NCBI RefSeq assembly: GCF_042680605.1
Contig: NZ_JBHUEE010000001.1
Span: 434,001-498,000, forward strand
DNA: 64,000 bases
Direction of reading: 5' to 3'
DNA from: Allobogoriella deserti
GTDB lineage: Bacteria; Actinomycetota; Actinomycetes; Actinomycetales; Actinomycetaceae
The position numbers and the translations under genes were made by a program. Of the stretch, positions 49,708 through 59,228 are shown piece by piece (the first letter of the stretch is position 1; each line of letters begins with the position of its first letter). The notes under the pieces were generated by a model that did not search any database, was not told the DNA's origin, and saw nothing but the letters and a program-made list of their open reading frames with translations.

Positions 49708-50421
49708 ATGGAGCACCTTCCGCGGGAGTTCGAGCGCGTCCTGGTCGTGGCCGCGCACCCCGACGACATCGAGTACGGGATCGCGGCGGCCGTCGCCATC
49801 TGGACCGACGAGGGCAAGGACGTGCGCTATGTCCTCGCCACCAGCGGGGAGGCCGGCATCGCCGGTCTCCCGCCCGCGGAGTCGGGTCCGCTGCGCGAGG
49901 ACGAGGAACGGGCGTCCGCCGCGATCGTCGGCGTGCGCGAGGTCGAATTCCTCGGGCACCCGGACGGACGGCTCGACGAAGGCCTGGGCCTGCGGCGGGA
50001 CATCGCCGCGGCGATCCGCCGGCACCGCCCGGACCTCGTCGTCACCGGCCACTTCGGCGAGACCTGGGCCACCGGCTACCTGAACAGCGCCGACCACCGC
50101 GCGCTCGGCCGTGCCACGCTCGACGCCGTCGCCGATGCCGGCAACGAGTGGATCTTCCCGGAGCTGGCCGACCTCGACCCCTGGACCGCCCGCTGGGCGG
50201 CCGTCGCGACCCCGACCCCGACCCACGCCGTCGACGTCACCGCGGCAGTAGACCGGGCGGTGGCGTCACTGGCGGCCCACCGGCGATACCTCGAGGTGCT
50301 CGATCCGTCGACGCCGGTCCACGAGCAGGCGGCCCGGCAGATCGGCTGGGCGACGGCGCCGCTCGAGGGCTTCGACGCCGAGCGCGCCGTCGGCTTCGAA
50401 CTGTTCGTCTTCCGCGGCTGA
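49708..50421 (+). CDS. PIG-L family deacetylase
   Basis: 237 aa. The zinc motif AHPDDIEYG near residue 15 and the distal NSADHRALGRATLDAV segment are characteristic of PIG-L/LmbE deacetylases (MshB, Bca-like). Such enzymes remove acetyl groups from GlcNAc-containing substrates, as in mycothiol or bacillithiol synthesis. MshB proteins are longer (about 300 aa) with extra motifs, so this may act on a different substrate. It converges on galK with 34 bp between stops. Confidence 0.85.
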   Translation: MEHLPREFERVLVVAAHPDDIEYGIAAAVAIWTDEGKDVRYVLATSGEAGIAGLPPAESGPLREDEERASAAIVGVREVEFLGHPDGRLDEGLGLRRDIAAAIRRHRPDLVVTGHFGETWATGYLNSADHRALGRATLDAVADAGNEWIFPELADLDPWTARWAAVATPTPTHAVDVTAAVDRAVASLAAHRRYLEVLDPSTPVHEQAARQIGWATAPLEGFDAERAVGFELFVFRG

Positions 50422-50455
50422 GCGGGCCCGGTCGGGAGGCGGCGCAGCGCCGGTG

Positions 50456-51763
50456 TCATCCGACGCGGCCGGCGGGGGGCGAGGCGACGGCGCGGAGGAA
50501 CCCGGGCGCCCGCAGGCCGGCGCCATCGAACGCGTCGTCGACGGCCCGGATCACCGTCTCGACGGCGTCGTCGTCGACGAGCGCGATGGCCGAGCCGCCG
50601 AATCCGCCCCCGGTCATCCGGGCGCCGTGCGCACCGGTCCGACGAGCGGTCTCGACCGCGAGATCGAGCTCGGGCGAGGAGACCTCGTAGTCCTCGCGCA
50701 GGGAGTCGTGCGAGGCGTTCAGCAACCGGCCGGCCTCGTCGAGCGATCGCCCGCGCAACCGGTCGTCCGACTCATCGCGCAGCAGGTGCACGAGCGCGCG
50801 GACCCGGTCGATCTCGGTCACCACGTGCCGCACGCGGCGGCGTTGCTCGTCGTCGGCGAGCCGAGGCAGGACGTCCTCGAGGCTTGTCTGCCCGGCCCTC
50901 GTCGCGTCGGCCACCGCCCGCAGGTCCGGCGCTGCGAGCAGGCGGACCGCCGCCTCGCAGGTGGCGCGTCGCTGCCCGTACTCGCCGCCGGCGTGGCTGT
51001 GCTCGGCCCGGGTATCGATGACCAGCAGCTCGAGGCCGGAGGCGGCGAGGTCGAACGGTACGTGCTCAGCGCCGCCGTCCCGGCAGTCCAGCAGCAACGC
51101 GTGCCCCGCGCGTGCCCGCAACGACGCCGCCTGATCCATCCCGCCCGTGGGCGCGCCGGCGATGTCGTTCTCCGCCCGCACACAGGCCTCGACCAGCCGC
51201 GAGCGGCCCGGGTCCGACGGAGCGGCCGCCCGGCCGGCGAGGCCCAGGCCGGCCAGCTCGTCCCACGCGACGGCCACGGAGCACTCCAGCGCGGCGGAGG
51301 AGCTCAGTCCGGATCCCGTGGGCACGCACGAGACGACGGCGACATCGAGTCCCGGCAGGGCGGAGGCCAGTCCCGCCTGCTCCAACGCCCAGCCGACCCC
51401 CGCGACGTAGGAAGGCCAACCGCGGACCTCCGCGGGCGTACCGGCCGGCCCGACGGCGTCGAGGTCGACCTCGACGACCCCGTCGGCCACCGAGCTGACC
51501 AGCCGCAGCACGCGGTCCGTCCGCGGGGAGACGGCGACAAACGTTCGGTGGGGTAGCGCGATGGGCAGTGCCAGGCCGCCGTTGTAGTCGGTGTGCTCAC
51601 CGACGATGTTCACCCGTCCCGGGGCCGCCCAGACTCCCTCGGGCACACCCCCGAAGCTGGTGGTGAACAGCTCGCGTGCCCGGGCGGCACCGCCGGCGTC
51701 GTTCCAGGCGGTCCGGACGTTCAGGTCTCGCAGGTTCGCGGGCACGGGGACGTCGTTCGGCAT
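50456..51763 (-). CDS. galK: Galactokinase
   Basis: 435 aa. GHMP-kinase signatures: galactokinase motif GRVNIVGEHTDYNGG, ATP loop PTGSGLSSSAALE and C-terminal GARMTGGGFGGSAIAL. It phosphorylates galactose at C1 in the Leloir pathway. No galT or galE is present in this window. Start ATG 51763 is chosen from homology; an in-frame ATG at 51799 would add 12 residues. About 200 bp separates it from the divergent 2H phosphoesterase gene. Confidence 0.93.
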   Translation of the reverse strand: MPNDVPVPANLRDLNVRTAWNDAGGAARARELFTTSFGGVPEGVWAAPGRVNIVGEHTDYNGGLALPIALPHRTFVAVSPRTDRVLRLVSSVADGVVEVDLDAVGPAGTPAEVRGWPSYVAGVGWALEQAGLASALPGLDVAVVSCVPTGSGLSSSAALECSVAVAWDELAGLGLAGRAAAPSDPGRSRLVEACVRAENDIAGAPTGGMDQAASLRARAGHALLLDCRDGGAEHVPFDLAASGLELLVIDTRAEHSHAGGEYGQRRATCEAAVRLLAAPDLRAVADATRAGQTSLEDVLPRLADDEQRRRVRHVVTEIDRVRALVHLLRDESDDRLRGRSLDEAGRLLNASHDSLREDYEVSSPELDLAVETARRTGAHGARMTGGGFGGSAIALVDDDAVETVIRAVDDAFDGAGLRAPGFLRAVASPPAGRVG

Positions 51764-51962
51764 GACGCCGATGATGTCAGAGTCCGCGGCGCCGCCCATT
51801 CGCCCCGCCCGGGGAGCGCCGCCGCGCGCCAGGCGCGTCTCGTCCGGCGGTGCGCGGCGGCGCCGGGTGCTGGAAGGATGTGGTGCGTGCGTCGGCGCGG
51901 AGCGACCCTGCCGGGGGAGCGGTGCCGTCTCGTCGCGGTTCGCCGCAGGGGGTGAGGAGCGA

Positions 51963-52535
51963 GTGCACCTGCCGGAACGCCGGCCGGGCCAGGTCCGTAT
52001 CGGGGTGGCCCTGCAGATCCCGCCGCCCTACTCGACGGTGCTCAGCTCGGTGCGCGCCGAGGTCGGTGACCCGCTGGCGCGGGCGATCCCGCCGCACGTG
52101 ACGTTGCTCGGCCCGACGGTCCTCGACAGGGACCGGATGCCCGAGGTGACCGACCATCTGGCCGAGGTGGCGGGTTCGTTCGCGCCGTTCGTCATGGGAT
52201 TGAAGGGGGCGGGGACGTTCCGGCCGGTCAGCCCCGTGGTCTTCGTCAACCTGGTGCGCGGCTGGGACGAGTGCGCCGCACTGCAGGACGCGGTGCGGCG
52301 GGGGCCGCTCGCGCAGGAGCTGCGCTTCCCGTACCACCCGCACGTGACCGTGGCGCATGATCTCGACGACGCCGTCCTGGACCGCGCGGCCGAGCTCGTG
52401 CAGGACTTCGAGGCGACCTACGCCCAGGGCAGCATGCGTCTGTACGAACACGGAGACGACGGCGTCTGGCGCACCGTGGTGCGGTTGGTCCTGTCGGCCT
52501 CCTCCACGCTGCCCGCGGGCGGCGGAACCGCCTGA
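51963..52535 (+). CDS. 2H phosphoesterase (2'-5' RNA ligase family)
   Basis: 190 aa. Two HxT motifs, HVTLLGP and HVTVAHD, about 85 residues apart, give the pair of catalytic histidines that defines the 2H superfamily. Members hydrolyse or form 2'-5' or cyclic phosphodiesters, for example cyclic phosphodiesters from tRNA splicing. The substrate here is unknown. Start GTG 51963 has GAGGAG 3-5 nt upstream. It is followed 92 bp later by the YihY gene. Confidence 0.82.
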   Translation: MHLPERRPGQVRIGVALQIPPPYSTVLSSVRAEVGDPLARAIPPHVTLLGPTVLDRDRMPEVTDHLAEVAGSFAPFVMGLKGAGTFRPVSPVVFVNLVRGWDECAALQDAVRRGPLAQELRFPYHPHVTVAHDLDDAVLDRAAELVQDFEATYAQGSMRLYEHGDDGVWRTVVRLVLSASSTLPAGGGTA

Positions 52536-52615
52536 GGTGTTTGCGCCGTCGAGCCGGCAGGAACGGGCGGGCGCGCCGTCGTCGGGCCGTCGCTGGACCG
52601 CAGGCGGCTCACCAC

Positions 52616-52621
52616 TACCCT
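52616..52621 (+). promoter_or_regulatory. -10 element of a leaderless promoter for the YihY gene
   Basis: TACCCT lies 6 nt before ATG 52628, supporting this start. Confidence 0.45.
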
Positions 52622-52627
52622 CGGGGC

Positions 52628-53785
52628 ATGCCGGCGAGCGAGGGGGGAACGCGGGAGAGCATGGTGGCGCGTCTGAAGAAGCTGATCGCATGGGCCGTGC
52701 AGACCCGGGTGGTCCGGGCGGTGCAGCGCTACTCGATCGCCCGCGGCGGGCTGCTCGCCGGTGGGATCGCCTATTCGGGGCTGTTCTCCATCTCGGCGGC
52801 GTTGACGATCGCGATCTCGGTGTTCATGGCGCTGCTCGGCGGCAATGACGCGGCACGCCAGACGGTCTTCGACGGGATCGACACCGCACTGCCGGGTCTG
52901 CTGGCCACCGACGGGTCCGACGGCATCGTCTCTCCCGACGCCCTGGTCCAGGACACCGCGTGGAACGCCCCGACGATCATCTCGATCCTGGTGCTCATCT
53001 GGACCGCGACGACGGTCATGGCCGCGCTGAAGAACTCGCTGCGCGCCATGTTCGGCATCGTGGCGCCCCCGGAGAACTTCCTCGTCAGCAAGGCGCGTGA
53101 CCTGGTCGGCTACGTGGTCCTGGCCACCGGGATCCTGCTCTCCGCCGTCCTCGGGACGGTGGCGGGCACGCTCGCGGGAGAGGTGCTCGAGTGGCTCGGG
53201 ATCGACGGTTCCGTGGGCAGCCTCGGGATCCGGCTCGCCGGGCTCGCCGCCGCGCTGGTGGTGGACTGGCTGGTCTACGTCATGGTGTTCCGGTTCGTCG
53301 CAGGCGCCCGTCCGCCGCGTCAGGACCTGTTCCTCGGCGCGCTCGTCGGCGCCGTGGGGGCCGGCGTGATGCGCTTCGCCGGCACCTCGTTGGTCGGTGC
53401 CGTCGACGATCCGGTCCTCGCCTCCTTCGCCGCCCTGGTCACCATCATCCTGTGGCTCAACCTCGCGGCCCGCCTGGCCCTGCTCGTCGCCGCGTTCACC
53501 GCGAACCCGCCGGCGCCGGAGAAGCCGGAGAGCCCGGAGGCGGTCCACCTGTACGAGAGCCCGAACTACGTCACCGAGTCCGACCCGCGAACGCAGGAGT
53601 GGGACTACCAACCGCTGACCGGTGCGATCGTGCCGGCCAACGGCGAGGAGGATGTGGACGAGCCCGAACCCGAGCCGTACCGCCACGGGCTGATCGGCTG
53701 GTGGCAGCGCCGCCGGATCGCCCGGCTCGAACGGCGCCTGGAGCGCACCAAGGAGGCCTACGCCGCCGGCGCCCGCCGGGAGTGA
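52628..53785 (+). CDS. YihY/BrkB-family membrane protein
   Basis: 385 aa with six predicted helices between residues 30 and 290, e.g. GGIAYSGLFSISAALTIAIS, YVVLATGILLSAVLGTV and FAALVTIILWLNLAARLALL. It matches YihY, a family once mis-annotated as RNase BN. Function is unproven; proposed roles include envelope permeation or export. The C-terminus (about 90 residues) is charged and predicted disordered. It uses a leaderless-type start. Confidence 0.88.
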   Translation: MPASEGGTRESMVARLKKLIAWAVQTRVVRAVQRYSIARGGLLAGGIAYSGLFSISAALTIAISVFMALLGGNDAARQTVFDGIDTALPGLLATDGSDGIVSPDALVQDTAWNAPTIISILVLIWTATTVMAALKNSLRAMFGIVAPPENFLVSKARDLVGYVVLATGILLSAVLGTVAGTLAGEVLEWLGIDGSVGSLGIRLAGLAAALVVDWLVYVMVFRFVAGARPPRQDLFLGALVGAVGAGVMRFAGTSLVGAVDDPVLASFAALVTIILWLNLAARLALLVAAFTANPPAPEKPESPEAVHLYESPNYVTESDPRTQEWDYQPLTGAIVPANGEEDVDEPEPEPYRHGLIGWWQRRRIARLERRLERTKEAYAAGARRE

Positions 53786-53848
53786 GCCGGCGCCGCACGA
53801 TTCCACTCGGCCCCGTGGCGATGTCACCTGGGCGACACACGGACCCCC

Positions 53849-53854
53849 TAGGGT
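53849..53854 (+). promoter_or_regulatory. -10 element of a leaderless promoter for manC
   Basis: TAGGGT lies 7 nt before ATG 53862. Confidence 0.45.
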
Positions 53855-53861
53855 GCGGGCT

Positions 53862-54971
53862 ATGCCGCACCCGGAGCCCCTGCACGCCATCGTCCCCGCC
53901 GGTGGTGCCGGCACCCGACTGTGGCCGCTGTCCCGCCGCGACGCCCCGAAGTTCCTGCACGATCTCACCGGCTCCGGCCGCACCCTCATCCAGCAGACCT
54001 ACGACCGGCTCCGGCCCCTGACCGACGGCGGCAGCCTCGCCGTCGTCACCGGCCGGGCGCACGCCGCTGCCGTCCTCGACCAGCTACCCGAGCTCGGCGC
54101 GGAGAACCTGCTGGCCGAGCCCAGCCCGCGCGACTCGATGGCCGCGATCGCGCTCGCGGCCGCCGTGATCCGGCGCCGGCACGGCGACGTTGTGGTCGGC
54201 TCCTTCGCGGCCGATCACGCCATCACCGACCCGGCGGCGTTCGAGTCCGCCGTCCGCGAGGCCGTCGCCGTCGCCCGGAGCGGCTACGTGGTCACCATCG
54301 GCATCGAGGCCGACCACCCCTCGACGGCGTTCGGGTACATCCACGCCGGCACCCCCGTCGCGGACGCGCCCGCCACGGCACCGACCGCCCGGCACGTCCT
54401 CGCCTTCACCGAGAAGCCGGACGCCGCGACCGCGGCCGGCTACCTCGCCACCGGCGAGTACCGGTGGAACGCCGGCATGTTCGTGGTCCGCGCGGACATC
54501 CTGCTCGGCCACCTCGCCGAGCAGAAGCCCGACCTGGCGGCCGGGGTCGCTCGGATCGCCGACGCCTGGGACACCCACGCGCGCCAGGAGGCCCTCGAAC
54601 GCGTCTGGCCGGACCTGGAGAAGATCGCCATCGACCACGCCATCGCCGAACCCGTCGCCGCCCAGGGCGGTGTCGCCGTCGTCCCCGCGGCGATGGGCTG
54701 GGACGACGTCGGCGACTTCGACGGGCTCGGCGCGCTGCTACCCGCGCGCGAGGACGGGCTGCACGTCCTCGGCGACGGGGACGTGCTGGCCCTTGACGCG
54801 TCCGGCACCGTCGTGGTCCCCGGCTCGGGCCGGACGGTCGCGGTGCTCGGCGCACCGGATCTCGTCGTCGTCGACACACCCGACGCTCTTCTGGTCACCA
54901 CCCGTGAGCACGCCCAGCGCGTCAAGAGCGTCGTCGAGCACCTCGGCCCGGAGCGTGAGCACCTGCGCTGA
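53862..54971 (+). CDS. manC: Mannose-1-phosphate guanylyltransferase
   Basis: 369 aa. Nucleotidyltransferase signature IVPAGGAGTRLWPLSRRDAP with Lys in PKFLHDL, then FTEKPDAATA and RWNAGMFVVRADILL. It makes GDP-mannose from mannose-1-phosphate and GTP. The length corresponds to the monofunctional enzyme without the C-terminal isomerase domain. GDP-mannose feeds mannosylated glycolipids and glycans; the GT4 glycosyltransferase at 18904 could be a user but is not linked. ATG 53862 is chosen by the -10; GTG 53853 is in frame. Confidence 0.92.
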   Translation: MPHPEPLHAIVPAGGAGTRLWPLSRRDAPKFLHDLTGSGRTLIQQTYDRLRPLTDGGSLAVVTGRAHAAAVLDQLPELGAENLLAEPSPRDSMAAIALAAAVIRRRHGDVVVGSFAADHAITDPAAFESAVREAVAVARSGYVVTIGIEADHPSTAFGYIHAGTPVADAPATAPTARHVLAFTEKPDAATAAGYLATGEYRWNAGMFVVRADILLGHLAEQKPDLAAGVARIADAWDTHARQEALERVWPDLEKIAIDHAIAEPVAAQGGVAVVPAAMGWDDVGDFDGLGALLPAREDGLHVLGDGDVLALDASGTVVVPGSGRTVAVLGAPDLVVVDTPDALLVTTREHAQRVKSVVEHLGPEREHLR

Positions 54972-54975
54972 GCGT

Positions 54976-54981
54976 TAAGGT
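54976..54981 (+). promoter_or_regulatory. -10 element of a leaderless promoter for the M20 gene
   Basis: TAAGGT lies 7 nt before GTG 54989, immediately after the manC stop. Confidence 0.45.
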
Positions 54982-54988
54982 CGGCACC

Positions 54989-56218
54989 GTGCCTGCCGTC
55001 CCCGTCGACTCGCCCACCGCGCAACGCGTCACCGCCCTCGTCGCCGCCCTCGAGCCCAGACTCATCGAGACCCGACGGCACATCCACGCCCATCCCGAGG
55101 TGGCCTGGCGCGAGCACGAGACGACGACCTACCTGCGGCGGATCCTCACCGAGGCCGGCCTGGAGCCCCGCCCGCTCGATCCCACCGGCCTCGTCGTCGA
55201 CATCGGCGCGGACCGGCGCGCCCCCGGCCTGCGCCGCGTCGCGCTGCGTGCCGACCTCGACGCTCTACCCGTGCCGGAGACCAGCGGGTTGGCGTTCGCG
55301 TCCGAGCGGGAGGGATGCGCCCACGCTTGCGGACACGACATCCACACCACGGCCCTCCTAGGCGCGGCCCTGGCGTTGAAACAGCTCGACGACGCCGGCG
55401 AGCTGCCGGTCGGGGTGCGTTGCCTCTTCCAACCAGCCGAGGAGATCCAGCCCGGCGGGGCGCAGGCCGTCATCGACCAGGGCGGCCTGGACGGGGTGCA
55501 CCAGATCTTCGCCCTGCACTGCGACCCGAAGGTCGAGGTGGGCCGGGTCGGTTCGCGGATCGGCCCGATCACCGCCGCCTCTGACACGGTCACGCTCATG
55601 GTGACCTCGGAGGGCGGACACACCTCGCGGCCGCACCTGACCGGCGACGTCGTCTACGCGTTGTCGCAGCTCGCGACGGGGCTGCCCGCCGTGCTCGGAC
55701 GCCGCACCGATCCCCGCTCCGGGGTCAACCTCACCTGGGGCGCCGTCCATGCCGGCAAGGCGCCGAACGCCATCCCCGCCTCGGGCACCCTGACCGGCAC
55801 GATCCGCTGCCTCGACTCACGCGAGTGGGAACGCCTCGGCCGCATCGTCGAGCAGGCCGCGCAGCAGATCGCCGCCCCGTACGCCGTGGAGACCGAGGTC
55901 TCCTACGTGCGAGGCATCCCACCGGTGGTCAACGACGAACGAGCGGTGCGCGTGGCGGACGCAGCCGTCAAGGACGTCCTGGGCGCCGACGCCGTCGAAC
56001 TGACCGAGCAGTCCCTCGGTGGTGAGGACTTCGCCTGGTACCTCACCCACCTGCCCGGTGCGCTGGTTCGGCTCGGCACCCGCACCCCGGGCGGGCCCGC
56101 GTACGACCTGCACCGCGGCGACATCGTCTTCGACGAGCGTGCCATCGGGCTCGGAGCACGGGTGCTCGCCCGCACGGCCCTGCTCGCGGCCGACCACGAG
56201 GTGGCCGGACCGGCCTGA
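54989..56218 (+). CDS. M20-family amidohydrolase
   Basis: 409 aa. Metal-binding and catalytic segments: IHAHPEVAWREHETTT, LRADLDALPVPETSGL, HACGHDIHTTALL and FQPAEEIQPGGAQ, then SLGGEDFAWYL with the last ligand near residue 350. This is the M20 aminoacylase/N-acyl amino acid hydrolase group (HipO, AmaA-like). The substrate is undetermined; N-acyl amino acids or an acetylated peptidoglycan precursor are possible. It lies 17 bp after manC with its own -10. Confidence 0.88.
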   Translation: MPAVPVDSPTAQRVTALVAALEPRLIETRRHIHAHPEVAWREHETTTYLRRILTEAGLEPRPLDPTGLVVDIGADRRAPGLRRVALRADLDALPVPETSGLAFASEREGCAHACGHDIHTTALLGAALALKQLDDAGELPVGVRCLFQPAEEIQPGGAQAVIDQGGLDGVHQIFALHCDPKVEVGRVGSRIGPITAASDTVTLMVTSEGGHTSRPHLTGDVVYALSQLATGLPAVLGRRTDPRSGVNLTWGAVHAGKAPNAIPASGTLTGTIRCLDSREWERLGRIVEQAAQQIAAPYAVETEVSYVRGIPPVVNDERAVRVADAAVKDVLGADAVELTEQSLGGEDFAWYLTHLPGALVRLGTRTPGGPAYDLHRGDIVFDERAIGLGARVLARTALLAADHEVAGPA

Positions 56219-56405
56219 GCCGAGACGCCCGAGGCGCGCACGTTTCTGCCCGGGAACAGTTCGGTAACGCTTCTCGTCGCCGCCTGTTCAGCGGCTCTTC
56301 ACTCCGGCCGCGGAGCGGCATACTGTCCCTCTGTCATCCGTCCGCGAGATCCGGACGGGTGCGTGCGAGCCCACGGCCCTCGGCCATCGACCAATGGAGA
56401 CATCC

Positions 56406-57503
56406 GTGAAGAAGAGCATTGTCGCGTCGGCGGTGACCGCCACCGCCGCCCTCGCACTCGCCGCCTGCGGCGCCGCCCCCGAGGACGAGGAGAACGGCGG
56501 GGGTGGCGGCGGTGAGGCCGGCGGCGCCGCGGACTTCACGGCGTGCCTGGTCTCCGACGCCGGCGGCTGGGACGACCGCTCCTTCAACCAGTCCGCGCAC
56601 GAGGGCCTGACGGCCGCCGTCGACGAGCTCGGGATCAACGAGGAGACCGCTGAGTCGCAGTCGGAGTCCGAGTTCGGGCCGAACGTCGACTCCATGGTCC
56701 AGCAGGGCTGCAACCTCACCTTCGGTGTCGGCTACCTGCTCGAGGACGCGATCCAGACGGCGGCCGAGGAGAACCCGGACCGGCACTTCGCGCTCATCGA
56801 CTCGGGGTTCACCGACGCCGACTTCAACCCGGTCGAGCTCGACAACGCCAAGCCCATCCTGTTCAACACGGCCGAGGCCGCCTTCCTGGCGGGCTACGTC
56901 GCCGCCGCGACCACCGAGTCCGGCACTGTCGCCACGTTCGGTGGGCAGCAGATCCCTTCGGTGGCGATCTTCATGGACGGCTTCGCCGACGGCGTCACGT
57001 ACTACAACGACGAGAACGACGGTGACGTCCAGCTCCTCGGCTGGGACAAGGAGGCCCAGCAGGGCGCCTTCACCGGTGACTTCGAGAATCAGGCGAACGG
57101 TCAACAGCAGGCCGAGCAGTTCATCGCCCAGGGCGCGGACACCATCATGCCGGTCGCCGGGCCGGTCGGCCTCGGCGCCGCCGCGGCCGCCGCGGAGGCC
57201 GACGGCGTGCGCATCATCGGCGTCGACTCCGACTGGTACGAGTCCAGCGACTACGGCGACATCGTGCTCACCTCGGTGATGAAGCGGATCGGCCCCGCGG
57301 TGCAGGACACCATCGGCCAGGCCGTGGAGGACGGCTTCACCGCCGAGCCGTACGTCGGCACGCTCGAGAACGACGGCGTCGGCCTCGCCCCGTTCCACGA
57401 CTTCGAGGACGAGGTGCCGCAGGAGGTCAAGGACACCGTCGACGAGCTGCGGGAGCAGATCATCTCCGGTGAGCTCGAGGTCGAGACCCCGAACGCCCCC
57501 TGA
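56406..57503 (+). CDS. BMP-family nucleoside-binding lipoprotein
   Basis: About 365 aa. A lipoprotein signal peptide with lipobox LALAAC at the N-terminus, then a Gly/Glu-rich spacer and the periplasmic-binding-protein-like BMP domain (CLVSDAGGWDDRSFNQSAHE, IDSGFTDADFNP, GVDSDWYES). BMP lipoproteins (PnrA, BmpA) bind purine nucleosides. The gene heads a nucleoside import and salvage cluster. GTG 56406 has GGAG 6 nt upstream; ATG 56394 is in frame but lacks a site. Two hairpins follow the stop. Confidence 0.92.
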   Translation: MKKSIVASAVTATAALALAACGAAPEDEENGGGGGGEAGGAADFTACLVSDAGGWDDRSFNQSAHEGLTAAVDELGINEETAESQSESEFGPNVDSMVQQGCNLTFGVGYLLEDAIQTAAEENPDRHFALIDSGFTDADFNPVELDNAKPILFNTAEAAFLAGYVAAATTESGTVATFGGQQIPSVAIFMDGFADGVTYYNDENDGDVQLLGWDKEAQQGAFTGDFENQANGQQQAEQFIAQGADTIMPVAGPVGLGAAAAAAEADGVRIIGVDSDWYESSDYGDIVLTSVMKRIGPAVQDTIGQAVEDGFTAEPYVGTLENDGVGLAPFHDFEDEVPQEVKDTVDELREQIISGELEVETPNAP

Positions 57504-57510
57504 CCTCGCG

Positions 57511-57533
57511 CGCTGCGGGCCCGACCCGCAGCG
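57511..57533 (+). terminator. First hairpin after the BMP lipoprotein
   Basis: CGCTGCGGG-cccga-CCCGCAGCG, a perfect 9-bp stem 7 bp after the stop. It probably limits read-through or protects the upstream mRNA. Confidence 0.55.
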
Positions 57534-57563
57534 ACGGCCCGGTCCAGCCCGGGACCGGGCCGT
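57534..57563 (+). terminator. Second hairpin after the BMP lipoprotein
   Basis: ACGGCCCGGTCC-agcccg-GGACCGGGCCGT, a perfect 12-bp stem directly abutting the first. A new -10-like TACGTT follows at about 57577, so the ATPase gene may be partly independently expressed. Confidence 0.55.
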
Positions 57564-57628
57564 GCCGCGCTCGGGTACGTTGGCGCCCGAGTGGAGTCGG
57601 AGTCGCGTCGGAGACCGGAGACGACCAC

Positions 57629-59221
57629 ATGAAGCTGGAACTGCGGGGAATCACGAAGACCTTCGGATCCCTGGTCGCGAACGACCACATCGACCTCGTC
57701 GTCCACCCGGGCGAGATCCACGCCCTGCTCGGCGAGAACGGGGCCGGCAAGAGCACGCTGATGAACGTCCTCTACGGCCTGTACCAACCGGACGACGGCG
57801 AGATCCTGCTCGACGACGAACCGGTCGCCTTCCAGGGGCCGGGCGACGCGGTCGCCGCCGGCATCGGCATGGTGCACCAGCACTTCATGCTCGTCCCCGT
57901 CTTCACCGTGGCCGAGTCCCTCGCCCTGGGCTACGAGCCCACCGGGCGCGCGGGCATGCTCGATCTGGAGGAGGCGCGCCGCCGGGTCACCGAGATCTCC
58001 GACCGGTTCGGCTTCGACATCGACCCCGACGCCGTCGTCGAGGACCTGCCGGTCGGCGCTCAGCAACGCGTCGAGATCATCAAGGCCCTCTCGCGGGAGG
58101 CCCGGGTGCTCATCCTCGACGAGCCGACAGCGGTGCTCACCCCGCAGGAGACCGACGAGCTCATCCAGATCATGCGCGAGCTCAAGTCGGCCGGCACCTC
58201 GATCGTCTTCATCACCCACAAGCTGCGCGAGGTGCGCGCGATCGCCGACCGCGTCACGGTCATCCGCCGCGGCGCCGTGGTCGGGGAGGCCGGGCCGGAG
58301 ACCTCCGAGGGCGAGTTCGCCTCCCTCATGGTCGGCCGCGAGGTCCAGCTCTCCGTCGACAAGGGCGCCCTCACGGACACGACCGACGCCGGAGCCGACG
58401 CCTTCGTCGTCACCGACCTGACCGTGCTCGACCCGGCCGGCACGGTCGTGGTCGATCATGTCGACCTCAGCGTGCGCCGTGGCGAGATCATGGCCGTGGC
58501 CGGGGTCCAGGGCAACGGGCAGACCGAACTGACCGAGACCATCCTCGGCCTGACCGAACCGGTCACCGGCTCCATCCGGCTCGACGGGCAGGAACTGATC
58601 GGCCGCACGGTCAAACAGCGGTTGCGCGCGGGGCTCGGCTTCGTCCCCGAGGACCGCAGCACCGACGGCGTCATCTCCTCGTTCTCGGTCGCCGAGAACC
58701 TCGTGCTCGACCAGTACGATCGGCCGCCGTTCGCCTCCGGCGTGGCCATGAGCCCGGCGGCCGTGCGCCGCAACGCCGACGAGCTCGTCGCGGAGTTCGA
58801 CATCCGGCTCGGCTCGCCGGCGGACCCGATCTCCACCCTCTCCGGCGGCAACCAGCAGAAGGTCGTCATCGCCCGGGAGATGTCCCGTCCGCTGCGCGCC
58901 CTGGTGGCCTCCCAGCCCACCCGCGGCGTCGACGTCGGCTCCATCGAGTTCATGCACAAGCGACTCGTCGCCGAACGGGACAACGGCACCCCCGTGCTCA
59001 TCGTCTCCACCGAGCTGGACGAGGTCTACGCCCTCGCCGACAGGGTCGCAGTGATGTACCGCGGCCGCGTCGTCGGCGTCGTCCCTGCGGACACCGACCG
59101 CGACGTGCTCGGCCTGATGATGGCCGGCGTGCCACTCGACGAAGCCCGCACCCAGGCGGCGACCCACCGGACCACGCTGGGTGAGGCCGACGCCGTCGCC
59201 GACCACCACGACATCCCGTGA
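57629..59221 (+). CDS. Nucleoside ABC importer, dual-domain ATPase
   Basis: 530 aa with two nucleotide-binding domains. NBD1: Walker A LLGENGAGKSTLMNVLYGL and Walker B VLILDEPTAVLTPQE. NBD2 (from about residue 265): degenerate Walker A GVQGNGQTEL (Lys lost, as usual in this family) and LSGGNQQKVVIAREMSR. The architecture is that of YufO/NupA and RbsA-like importers. It energises uptake with the two downstream permeases and the BMP lipoprotein. Confidence 0.92.
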   Translation: MKLELRGITKTFGSLVANDHIDLVVHPGEIHALLGENGAGKSTLMNVLYGLYQPDDGEILLDDEPVAFQGPGDAVAAGIGMVHQHFMLVPVFTVAESLALGYEPTGRAGMLDLEEARRRVTEISDRFGFDIDPDAVVEDLPVGAQQRVEIIKALSREARVLILDEPTAVLTPQETDELIQIMRELKSAGTSIVFITHKLREVRAIADRVTVIRRGAVVGEAGPETSEGEFASLMVGREVQLSVDKGALTDTTDAGADAFVVTDLTVLDPAGTVVVDHVDLSVRRGEIMAVAGVQGNGQTELTETILGLTEPVTGSIRLDGQELIGRTVKQRLRAGLGFVPEDRSTDGVISSFSVAENLVLDQYDRPPFASGVAMSPAAVRRNADELVAEFDIRLGSPADPISTLSGGNQQKVVIAREMSRPLRALVASQPTRGVDVGSIEFMHKRLVAERDNGTPVLIVSTELDEVYALADRVAVMYRGRVVGVVPADTDRDVLGLMMAGVPLDEARTQAATHRTTLGEADAVADHHDIP

Positions 59222-59228
59222 GGCCGCA

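Noticed and set aside
57629..59221. Loss of the Walker A Lys in NBD2 of the nucleoside ATPase considered as unusual
   Set aside because: The GNGQ form of the second domain is normal in RbsA/YufO-type dual ATPases.
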